Part shown: positions 11,786 to 22,900 of the stretch, one piece after another
How positions within the stretch are numbered: position 1 is the stretch's first letter
Layout: each line of letters starts with the position of its first letter
Assembly: GCA_020284085.1 (NCBI GenBank)
Contig: JACEVL010006418.1
Span: 799,501-863,500 of the forward strand
Reading direction: 5' to 3'
DNA from: Aporrectodea caliginosa
Lineage: Eukaryota > Annelida > Clitellata > Crassiclitellata > Lumbricidae
Length of the DNA: 64,000 nt
Notes under the pieces: model-generated
Seen by the model: only the letters and a program-made list of their open reading frames with translations
Told to the model about the DNA's origin: nothing
The model's database searches: none
Made by a program: the position numbers and the translations under genes

Positions 11786-12224
11786 TACCGTTTTTAACAC
11801 GTAAAAACTTCCATCAAAGAAAACCATAGATTTTGGACAAAAAACATAGAAACCTAGACGAGACCAAATAAACATAGATCTTGGGGAAAAAACATAGGAG
11901 TGGTAACACTGGGCGTCGAGACAAGGCTTGCGTCCGGTGCATGGAAGGAAAATAACCCTGCCTTCGATTAAAAATTAAGGACAAGGACGAAGCACACGCG
12001 CCATGTCTGCTGCTTCCTATTGGCTGCTAGACGACGGTGGGCGGGGCATCTGATTCCGTATGATTTCCGAGGGCACGTGTCCTTTGAAGAGGTTCAATGT
12101 CTACACAGTGGTTGTAACTTGTAAGGTCCGAAATGGGGGCGTTTATTGTTAACCCTGCCTATCCTATGTCCTCTGAGTAAACGTGGCATCAGTTTCTAAA
12201 ATGTCATGTGTTGCATGAATCGAA

Positions 12225-12412
12225 GGAAAAATAAAAAGGCAGACCAATACTAAGCTGGATAGACGATATGAATAAGGGCAAAAGATCACTTTGACTTAAC
12301 ACAGAGGAGCAGTGAACATAACTAATGACTGAGGACAATGGAGAAAAATTATTCGTACTCATCGCCGCCAAGTGGTTGACTTCAGGAACTGATGATGATG
12401 ATGATGATGCTG
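12225..12412 (+). mobile_element. LINE 3'-end fragment with GAT tail
   Basis: Broken peptides of the KxxGRPxxxWIDD type are followed by a C-terminal segment, then a short GATGAT run. This is the usual 3' end of a LINE of the kind seen at 10.2-11.8 kb. Confidence 0.5.
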
Positions 12413-12549
12413 ATTACCTCGCTAATTGCCTTGTCTCCACCGATGTAGCCTACCACCAAACATTAAAAAATACATGAGGTCAGTTGAAGTCAATGTCAAC
12501 GGCCTTGTAGAAGCGAGCTACTAGCCAAGTGGATGCTGCAACACCTCGT

Positions 12550-12719
12550 TAGTGGCGGCGCCAGGATTTCAGGTTTGGGGGGCTAAAACCCCAATTCCTT
12601 CCCTTTCTCCCTCCTCTCTGGCATTGGCAGTGATTTCCCACTTTTGTTTGACTTCAAGGCTGAGCCGCCGATAGGGGGGGGCTTCAGCCCACCCTAGCCC
12701 CATGCTGGCGCCGCCACTG
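12550..12719. mobile_element. Short hAT-like MITE
   Basis: Perfect 14-bp inverted repeats (agtggcggcgccag at 12,551-12,564 and its complement at 12,705-12,718) bound a 170-bp non-coding unit. Sequences beginning (C)AGTGGCGGC are common hAT termini. The flanking target duplication is not clear. Confidence 0.6.
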
Positions 12720-13920
12720 TCCTCGGTGTAGACACGAGCTCAGATTATCCCATCAAACCAATCTGGCAGCTGCAGAAAAAGATACACGAGCATATGTGGC
12801 GGTATACTGCAAAGTACAGCGGCAAGACAATACACAGTTTAATTGTTTATATATAAAGCCATTGTGCTGTTTTTGTGCAGCTCCAAACATTCCAAACTAA
12901 TACACAAAAACTATTCTCTGTGTGTTTGTGTGTCTGTCAAGGCTTTCTCCTATTAGTATCATTCATTCATTCATTCATTCATTCAGTCGATCAGTCAGTA
13001 AGTCATTGGTATGCCCCCTTGATCTGACATAAAGAAGTTGGCAATGATTTATTTTCCTGATTTATTTTCCACATGGAAATTAAATAACTACTTTCTCAAT
13101 AAATATACAATATTAATAAATTAGTGGTGCAATCCAAAATAAAAAACTACTCTACAATTACCAAACACAACTACATACAATCTCAGTAGCCTCAAAACAC
13201 ATTTCAGCCGTGTCTCTTAACACAAATAAACACACCAATGGGTAATGGGTACTTGTACCCTCAACAGAAATAAGTACAATCTTAATTAAACAATTAATAC
13301 TGCAAGCAATAATAAATTAATAACTACCGACCAATCAAAACATCACAACCACTTGAAGGCAGAATTTTTGCCCATGCGATGAAGGTCCCATCCACATAAC
13401 ACAGAGAGGTATAGTTTACTACCCATGGAATCCCTGGCCAAGTCATGCATAGCTAAGATCATCTTTAAAAATACCTATGACAGGGGTCACAGGGGTTGCA
13501 CTGCATATGGATAACCATGTCCAAGTCCCTCGCACAAAATAGCCGACGCTCATTTCACAACCTGGCCCATGAAAGCCAGTGTGCACTTACTAAACGAGAG
13601 AAAACAATGCTACCTCACTTGGCCACTATAAAACCTTGATCACAGTAATGCTGACAATGATTAAAAATATACTCATAATGATGACGAGAGCAACAATAAT
13701 GACAATATCAATAATATAAATACAACAATCACATAATTAATGCAAGCAGAGCAGCAAGCTCACTTTACCAAGGCCTTATAACTGTAATCGATTTTAACGT
13801 TGTTTCTTCCTAAAGTAAGCTTCTCCATCATGAATTAACAACACATTCTTCTCATCCAAGTAAATAATCCTTTCTCCTTCTTTGATCATTCTGTACTGAT
13901 CTTGTTCACACATCTAACTC
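12720..13920. other. Non-coding intergenic stretch
   Basis: No coding signal. A short ATTC microsatellite lies near 12,960-12,986. The remainder is AT-rich and unassigned. Confidence 0.4.
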
Positions 13921-13923
13921 TAA

Positions 13924-14798
13924 GGGGCCGTTCACATATTATATAACGCTCAAGGGGTAGGTGGGTGGGTTCCTGTTTTGTTAGCGTTATAGGTTTATGG
14001 TGGGTGGGGTAGGTTCAAGGTTTCGTTATATAACAAACTTTTTCAGCTTATGCTATTTTGCTTGTTTGTCTGACCATTGGACTTTCACTGTAATATTTTA
14101 ATAAATATTCTTCATTACTAATTGTGTTTTAGTTACTTACTCACTCAGTGCTTTGCATAATATGGGATGTGGCTAGCTGGTAGGTAGCAGCGCTCTATTT
14201 CAAACTATTCGAGGGTGGCCATATTGTTCATTTAGGACGCATTCTCAATCAAGAAATCAATAAATTTCGTTTAATATTCAAAGTATCACACTGACAGGTC
14301 GCAACTTGTGACAAGTATAAGGTAACAAAATTGTCTTTAATAGCTCTGAGAGTTAGCCATGAATTAATTGGTTATTATACCATTGACTCAGTTCTGACAG
14401 CTACAAGTTGAAAATAAGATAATTAGAATAGTGGTGTTGTAAGTTACGGCAGCTTAAATGAGGTGATGAATGAGCGAATGAGGTGATAAACATAATCCAG
14501 TCACTATTAAAGTGCTATTAACTAACATTGTATTGTTATAAATCCTCGACAATATCAACTTGACAGTATGATAATAATAATAATAATAATAATGAAAGTT
14601 TCCAGTTGTGTAATACAATAAGGTCCACTGTATGTCTTTGAATGTGCTTATAGACTGGGGGGGGGTAGGGGGTAGGAAGCATATCTGTTATATAATATAG
14701 GGGTGGGGGGTCACAGCTGCTGTTATGTAACGTTATTAGGGGTGGGGGGTAGGCAAAAAATTGAGATTTTTTGCGTTATATAATATGTGAACGGCCCC
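13924..14798. mobile_element. PIF/Harbinger-type MITE with perfect 26-bp inverted repeats
   Basis: The 26 bases at 13,924-13,949, starting ggggccgttcacatatt, are repeated exactly in inverted orientation at 14,773-14,798. The element is flanked by TAA on both sides (13,921-13,923 and 14,799-14,801). A 3-bp TWA target duplication with G-rich ends is characteristic of PIF/Harbinger elements. Subterminal ggggtaggt/ggggtgggg and gttatataa motifs recur several times at both ends, suggesting transposase-binding repeats. The interior is non-coding with a short AAT run. Confidence 0.85.
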
Positions 14799-15070
14799 TA
14801 AGGGTATTTAAAATAAATATGAATAGTAGACATAAATAATAATAGCAAGGAAATAACAATAATAAATACTGCTGGTTCCTCCTGCTCCAATATATTTTTT
14901 AAATTCTGGGGTTAGTGTTTACTCAGGTAAAAAACTACAGCACTAACTGTTTGCAATACAACAAATTATTGATGTTATCTTCATCACATTATCAATGATC
15001 ATATTATCAATGTTATCGTCATAATGCTCTACGAACCTACAATTTTATATCCAAAAAACATGATTAATAT

Positions 15071-15113
15071 AAATAATAATAATAATACTGGTAATAATAA
15101 TAATAATAATAAT
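15071..15113. repeat. AAT microsatellite
   Basis: Tandem AAT directly abuts the 5' truncation of the adjacent LINE fragment. An AAT-like tract also follows that fragment's 3' end. Confidence 0.8.
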
Positions 15114-15115
15114 TA

Positions 15116-16294
15116 GGACGCACTGCTCATCTTGAGAAGCTCATTGGGCGCCCCAAAACTGCTTCATACCCTCAGATGCGCACCATGCGCAGGCCACCCC
15201 ACTCTGTCTGTTTACGACCAAAGACTCCGCAAAGGCCTCGAAGACCTCTTAAATATCAATCTGACGGATACACAATGGATGCAATCCACCCTCCCCATTG
15301 GTATGGGCGGACTGGGTATACGTAGAGTGTCATCGCTGGCGCTCCCCGCTTTTCTGGCATCTGCCGCGGGCACCCTCGTTTTACAGTCAGATATCCTCAG
15401 ACAGCTGGAGGGCAACTCGGACCCACACGTGAGAGAGCTGGAGGCGAGTTGGCGAGAAGACTCAGGGATGGACATAACAGAGACGTTCCCAGGTCACCTC
15501 CAATCCAAGTGGGACAAACCACTTCTTCAACGGTCTTCTTCAGAGCTGTTCACCACACTAACAGAAAAATTCGACCAAGCCAGATGGAGGGCTGTCACTA
15601 CCGAACATGCTGGTGACTGGCTTTACACACTACCGATCACGTCCTGTGGCCTGAGACTGAGCGACGAGGCGGTCAGAGTGGCGGTTGGACTGCGGCTGGG
15701 AGCTAACATATGCGAGCCTCACACGTGCGCTTGCGGTGCAGCAGTCACCGCTAGGGGCGAGCATGGTTTGTCCTGCTCTCTGGGCTTTGGCCGAGTGGCA
15801 CGCCACGGGGCCATCAACGACCTGGTGTACCGTGCTCTATCGAAAGCTGGGTTCCCAACAATCAAAGAACCGCAGGGGTTGTTCCGATCCGACGGAAAAA
15901 GACCGGATGGGATCACCCTCATCCCTTGGAAAGCCGGCAGAAGTCTGGTGTGGGACGCCACGGTTATAGACACTCTGGCACCGTCGTACCTTACGGCATC
16001 AGCAGCCAGAGCGGGGCAGCGGCGAGTCTGGCAGAGGACAGGAAGACACAGAAATATCACGCCTGTCTAGAAACACACGTTTTCATACCGCTAGCCCTGG
16101 AAACGCTGGGTCCCATCAATACCGCTGGCCTCAATTTTATTTCTGACCTGGGTCGCCACCTCACGCTAACTACGGGTGAACCGAGAGAGACCAGCTACAT
16201 TTTTCAGAGGATCTCGGTCACAGTACAACGCTTCAACGCCGTAGCTTTTAGTGGCACATTTATCAAACCCACGCCCGACATGGATGAGGAGTAG
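15116..16294 (+). pseudogene. C-terminal half of a LINE with restriction-like endonuclease
   Basis: The frame starts abruptly after an AAT tract with DALLILRSSLGAPKLLHTLR. It continues through LPIGMGGLGIRRVSSLALPA and a Cys/His cluster (CACG, 8 residues, HGLSC). It then reaches RSDGKRPDGI and LVWDATVID, the PD...D arrangement of restriction-like endonucleases found in R2/R4/NeSL-type LINEs. Near 16,010-16,020 the frame shifts, and the C-terminal part (YHACLETHVFIPLALETLG to about 16,294) is in another frame. The reverse transcriptase itself is missing, so this is a 5'-truncated dead copy. The endonuclease assignment rests on motif spacing only. Confidence 0.75.
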
Positions 16295-16789
16295 CCGTTC
16301 CAGACACATTGCTTTTATAATTTTATAAGTCCCTGGGGGAATGAAGTACCTCAGGGCAACAAACATAATAATTATAATATTATAACAATAATAATGGGCA
16401 ATTTTTACAGCATTGCAACACAATCCAGGTCAAAGAAAAAGGTGCTCTGTACAAGCTGAAATTAGTTAATAATATATTAACATAATAATATATTAATATA
16501 AATTAACATACATGAAAACCTTAAGCCATAATTTCACCATTGATGCTTTGTACACATCTTCAGGGATATCATTGCATGCAGTATATCAATGAACTCCATT
16601 TTTAGGACTCTTCAGTTTCCTGAACATTCTTGTTCATTGGGCCCATATCTGGCATGCATGGTGTCACCAGTGCCCAGCTATGGACAAGATGTCGGCCCAA
16701 CGAATATGGTCGCCAGGCTTCATTGAGGCTTAAATACAAAAATACTAGCACCGTCTACATGGCTAACGCATCTGAACAGATCATCGATA
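16295..16789. other. Non-coding flank between LINE fragment and LRRC45 3' end
   Basis: AT-rich, with an AAT-like tail to the LINE fragment at 16,360-16,395. The LRRC45 3' UTR must lie in part of this interval because that gene ends at 16,790 on the minus strand. No clear polyadenylation hexamer was identified. Confidence 0.4.
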
Positions 16790-16971
16790 TCAAGCAATGT
16801 ATGGGGAGCGAGTGATGTAGCTCTGCACTGCAGTCTGAAGCATAGTCGCTCGCTGTGAGTCGGCATCTCGCATCTGCCGAATCTCCATGTCTCGCATTTT
16901 CAGTTTATCCTGAAGATTCTGGATTTCCTGGTCTCTGCTGTCAACAGTACTACGATGTTTGGTCGTCAGTT
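16790..16971 (-). CDS. LRRC45: LRRC45 terminal coding exon 16
   Basis: Residues 624-683 and the TGA stop (16,790-16,792). Contains [20 protein letters not shown] and ends [11 protein letters not shown], matching the conserved family C-terminus. Acceptor tgccag|AACTGA. Confidence 0.95.
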
Positions 16972-19900
16972 CTGGCAAAATATGACACAGAAGAGTTAAC
17001 ACCAGAGGGCCAATAGGCAAGCAAGAAAAGGAGACAAGTAAGGGTTTAAATAAACACACCGGAAAAGAACAGATCACCTTATTAAAACACCTGCAACTGA
17101 AATTATTACTATGTGTATTACCTTGACCTTTATTATCAATCTAAAAATACATCTATGTAAATATATAAATGCATATATATACATTTATATCAGGCATACT
17201 TTAATTTATTATTTCAATCAATCTATCAATCAATATTCATCTAATTCAATAAATCCAATTGTCAAGGACGCAACTGGTTACAGATTAGCTATTAAGCTGA
17301 GCTAGAGTTAGTTATAGGAGTAATTTAATATAAATCTTTGAATGAGACTCGCAGGATGTAGTTACGCTTATCTTTGATGGGCAGGATGAAGTTGTGTATT
17401 CTAGGTCGTAATTCGTATTTGTTTAGTCGTGGAGGTGGGAAGGTACCCCAGAGGACATGACGTGGTTCATAACAGATAAGACGAAACAGACCAGCATCTG
17501 CGGCCTCAGCCAGGTCCTCTACGGCTGGGGTGGTCGATAAGAGGAAGCCTCTTCACTTCATCCGTTTTCACTACTATATTTAAATTATTGTATATTATAC
17601 ACTGACTTCAAGTGGTTTTATATGAGAATCATAAATTTTATCGATATATTCATCAAGATATATGAATATTAACCATAAATCAGTCAAAAGAGCAGCAGAT
17701 ATAGGGTTGTTATCAACATACACCTCCATAAACTTTAATGGACTGATTAGTGGCTGGCAATTTTGTTAATCGTGACAATTTATTTGATTGATTGTGACTG
17801 GCAGACAAATCTGCCTTCATCTTTTTTATACACAGACTACAGGTATCATACCAGCAAGTTCCTTTTCGAGAGCAGATATTCTGTTGTAGAGCTCCTCTTT
17901 GCTTTTACGATCACTTTCTAGCGACGTAATTCGAGAGTTGAGATCCATTCTCACCTTTCCAACCTCTTCCATCGTTTCTGCATTCTTTCCAGACAACTCC
18001 TAAAAAGTCCAGACAGTGTGCTTGCTATTTGCAATAGTAAGTGCCACAACTTTCAAGATTTGGTTCGTAGCATAATTCACGACAATTACTTACTTATCTC
18101 TTATATAATGTTACAATGTTTTTCATAGCTAGTATTATGCAGTATTTGGAAATATGTAGCTTCACAGCCTAACATACATCATCACCATCATCAGTACTAA
18201 CACTATGTATGTATAGTAATTAATTCAATCAATTCCCATTGTCATAACGCAGCAGGTGACATATGATAAAGATTGCAGTCTTTATGGAAAAATGGTTTGG
18301 AGACTGTGAGCCTCATCCTGAGGGTTCTTTACAAATACATATATTAGTTTTCCTATTGTTTAATATCAAACACACTTAAAATTTCTTTCTTCCTTACAGC
18401 AAAACTGTAGTATGTACCTGATAGCGGTCAGTCAACTGGTTCATTGAATAAACGAAAATTATTATTATTTATGACTATTTAAGTTAACACTGTCATCACT
18501 GTCAACCCATTATACGACACAATAATGATTAGATGGTGTAAGAAGCAGATGGTAAAGACCAGATGCCATGAGAAGACGACAGAAAAGCCTGCAGATGGTA
18601 GCGATCAGACAAGAAGAGGTATGGCAACCACCTGCTGTAGATCGACGATGCGTCTTTTCAGAGTCTCGTTCTCAATGGCAATCTGTGAGTTTCTGCTCTG
18701 AAGGTCTGAGATGGTCATCGTCTGTTGTGTCGACTGACTCTGCAGCTCATCACGACCCGCTTGCAACACTCGAATCTTCTCCTCCAGAGCAACCCTTCGC
18801 TGTTCCTGTTTTAACCACAAACATAAATGTTATTGCTTCCTGTAGCACAAAATAACGTAACAGTCAAGCTCCAGACATTCGTTGATTGACAAGCAATGGG
18901 AGATCCTTAAGGGACCAAAATCCCAATGAAAGGGTTACCCATGTACATAGAAATGATAGCAATTGGTTATGTACTATAATTACCAAGAGCATATAGTCTT
19001 AACAAGTTAAGTACATAGTCTTAACTAGTTAAGCATATGGTCTTAATTAGTTAAGCATATGGTCTTAATTAGTTAAGCATACGGTCTTAATTAGTTAAGC
19101 ATACGGTCTTAACTAGTTTTCACAAGCAACATTAAGTCCAGCTCACTTTTTACTGTTTTTAAAGACACAGAAAGTCACATCGATTTAGCCAAGTTTGTTT
19201 GTTTCTGTACTAAAAAATATCAGTAGTTCCAATTCCTTTGTTTACATTTTTAAAATCATAAAAAGACTTGAACTCGGCTCAAATCTTCAAGACAGCAATT
19301 AAGACAAACTGGTAATTTCTGTTCCTAACAAAATTAGAACAGGTACAATTAAATATATTTATTGTTATCATGACAATGATTACTGTTCTAGTTCTTATCA
19401 TTGCATGTATTATTCCCTATTCCCACCAATACATTTCAATTTAATTAGTAAAATGCCAATAATGAGTAATGGCAAATATGGAAACATTTAGATTAATAAT
19501 CAGAATGGACTGCGCAAATGCTGTCTCTGTTCAACGTACCTCATCATTTCGTACTCGTTGTTTTGCGCTGGCCACCTGCTCTTCCACCTGAATGCGATCG
19601 GATGCCATGTTCGTCTTCTGACGTGACACTTCCTCTTCCAGCTCCAGTCGTTGAGATTCGACCCTCTGCAGTCGGTCCTTCAACATCTTCTCAGATTCCT
19701 CTTGCTCCTTTCGAATTCGCTCAATCTATCCAACAACAAATCCCCTGTCAGCACTCACAATGTAACATTGCATTTACACAAGTTAAACCCTCGTCTGAAA
19801 GCTGCAGCTTATCTGGACTAAGACCTTAACACAGCACTTGTCATGTATTGCATAAATTGTTACGGCCGATGAAGCAACCTCACTACTCCCTTCAGCCCCA

Positions 19901-22900
19901 GTCCCATAATCGTGAGCTCCCCCAGGTTTGACAACCTGACTCAGAAATGCTTCCTTCTATTGCCAGGATCTATACAAATAAACAAGGTTCCCTAGTTCTC
20001 GCTATTTGAGCACTCAAAGTTTCTAGAATTAACTGGATTCAAACCAAGCCTTACAGAAGGTTAAGATCAAGCAGGTAACGCCACCTCTTCATTATATCTA
20101 AACTGTGTTGTATGCCACATGAAAACCATACGCTGCTTTACCTCTTTGGCTTTGAGGTTGTCGGCATCACGGTATGCTTCTTTCGTCTTCTGCTTTTCAA
20201 ACTGTATCATTTCTGTATCAGTAAATGCAGGAAAATTACGATAAATACCACATCAAACAATAGTAAACTTAAAAACAACATTCAATAAAAACATATGTTT
20301 TACAAGTGTGCATATTATTAAGACAAAGTTCTTTGTCAGATTCTTGAAGCTTGGTTCCACGGATGTCTTGTGCATTACTCTAACTGCACCATCTATACAT
20401 ATGAATAGATACACTGAAATATATAGATAGATAGATAGATGGATGGATCGATAGGTAGGTAGGTAGATAGATGCACAGATAAATAGATAAAATCCTGATT
20501 ATCTGAAGACTTCTGAAAATTTATTTATGCATCAAGACACTTCAAATGTTAAATGACCTCTTAAAAGTTCTACTGTATAACCAGAAATGTTCATTGTCAG
20601 GAAGAAAACAGAACAAAGACAAGATATAGAACAATGACAGACAGAAAGACAGACAGACATTCAGACAGACAAGACACAGACAGAGAAAGATGATGGGGTC
20701 CTACCATCGAACTGTGCCTGCTTTAGCTTTAGTTCCGCCTGGTAGTGAGCAAGGCTCTCTTTCAGCTCAAAGACTTGCTCCTGTTGAATGCGACACTTTC
20801 GGTCGGTATCATCAACCTACAGCAGAAATGATCCAAACACATTGCAACGCTAAACACAAAAGGATACTAAGCTATCAATTCAAAACATCAAATTTCTTTA
20901 ACTTTTACCAGCTAAGCTTAATGTGACATTGCGGTCATTCAAGTAGCAAGTTGGATCTGAAATCTAATGATGACAGGTTCCAGTGAGCTAAGCGGACTCC
21001 GTTATAACAACACTGGACAAGTGCTTGTGAGGAGGCACTGAGCTCATGTCCAGAACTTTGGAATAGTCTGCTGGTTCAAAGGCTTAGAAAAGGAAATCAG
21101 CATCTCCCATAAGTTCCTCAATATAACATTAGTAAGTTTACTGCACTACTAAGACCACCATCATCGTCACCATCACCAAAAATCATCGTCACCATCACCA
21201 AAAAATCATCATCATCATCACCAAAAAATCATCATCATCATCACCATCATTATAATCTTCATGCAGGAGTCGGCACCTAACAGGCTACCATACAGTTATA
21301 AAATCAAGACTTGTTTAACCCTTTAATGACGAGCATGTACTAAAATGTATGGGAAACCATAGGCAGATCGTCGTTAAAGGGTTAACTTGCTATCATGTGT
21401 TACAACTATTTCATGTAACCATACTGCGGTTCGTCAGTTTGACCTGAATAAACGAATTATCATCATCATCATCATTAAATATTTTCAACCCACTTTAACT
21501 CATACATGTACTTTCCAGAGAATCATCAGTAAGCCAAACTTTTAACACCTATGAACAGGCACAATAGAAATAACGCCATACATAAATAGCCATAATGGAA
21601 AGGTGCATACGACATTCAGGTCCTTACCTTTTTCTCCAGTTGAAATTTGGTCTCACTCAGTTCCATCAGTTCTTTGTTGAGTCTCGTCTCCAGAATCAAG
21701 CGTTCCTCTTTGTCACGCTTGGCACCTATCTGATGATGTTTAACTGCCTCACTCTGCTCGTCTTTCGTCAGCTGCAGAAGTCGACTCAGCTCATTGACTC
21801 TGCTCTCGGCGATTGCCAGCTCAGACTCAGCCAGGGATAATCTACCAAAATTACACAACTGCACAAAATGTGTCTACCTTATGTGATAATTCCCTTAGAT
21901 GACAGAACGTGTAGACTAAGAAGACGGAATGATAGCATGCCAGACTACATCTCTGACTTCTGCATTCGGGTAGCAGACAACCAGAACAGATGGGGGGGGC
22001 CCGTGGCGCTTTGGATAACAGCTGGCACAGAGACCGAAAAGGTCGAGTTCGACCCCCCGTCAGGCTGCTAAAATGGCTGTCTGTTCAAGATTTCAACCAT
22101 AACGTGTAAATGTACAGCGCAGTGCGTTTGTCAGGCGCTAAAAAAAAAAAAAAAAAAAAAAAAAAATGTTAAAAATCTGCTTCAAGTCCTACGGTCTTCT
22201 ACGAGGTTTGGCGACTGTTCCTTCTCTGTCGCAGGACCTACTGCATGGAACAGTCTTTTGGACCATGTGAAGAATGTGCCATCTCTGGAGACATTTAAAT
22301 GACAACTCACGATCTATCTTTGCAGCAATCATGACTGCCATTGACTTTTTGAACTCATGTACAGCACCCTTTCCTTCGACCTTGTCTGTGATAGGGTGCT
22401 ATACAAATCCTCTCATTATTATTATTATTATTATTAAGTGTACAAAAAAGTACAATACACAAAGTGTAAAACGTGTAACAACATATATGTATGCTATGGA
22501 TTCTAAGAGCCTCACACTTAACCCTGGCCAATCTGAGCTCATCTGGTCTAACCTTGCCTCTAAGCTCCTACAGTGTGCTGAACTCTCACTGCTCCCTTCT
22601 TTGTCTCATCGTCCATGGCAACCATTATTCACGACTTGAGGCCCATAGAAGCCTTTGATACACCACCTATTCTAAAATAATTATACTTTCTCTTCTATTT
22701 CTTCTGCATTTTCAAAAATGCATTTGCATTTGTACTTAGCAGAGCAAAGGTTTGTTTAGACCTATAATCAATCAATCAGCCGTTTATTGAATCAACAACA
22801 GCACAATTAATTAACAATCAGTCATTTTAAAAAAAAAAAGTTAATCTGATGCTTGTCAACAGGACAGCCCTAAAGGATAAAATAATCCGCTATTGCAGGG

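Larger units (their letters stand above)
9571..11911. mobile_element. Non-autonomous hAT-like element with nested LINE
   Basis: Perfect 14-bp terminal inverted repeats lie at 9,571-9,584 (cagtgttaccactc) and 11,898-11,911. They are flanked by near-identical 8-bp direct repeats, ggcgtcaa (9,563) and ggcgtcga (11,912). CAGTG ends with an 8-bp target duplication are diagnostic of hAT elements. Both ends also carry repeated aaacatag motifs in inverted orientation. There is no recognisable transposase. A 5'-truncated LINE occupies the interior from about 10.2 to 11.79 kb. Confidence 0.8.
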
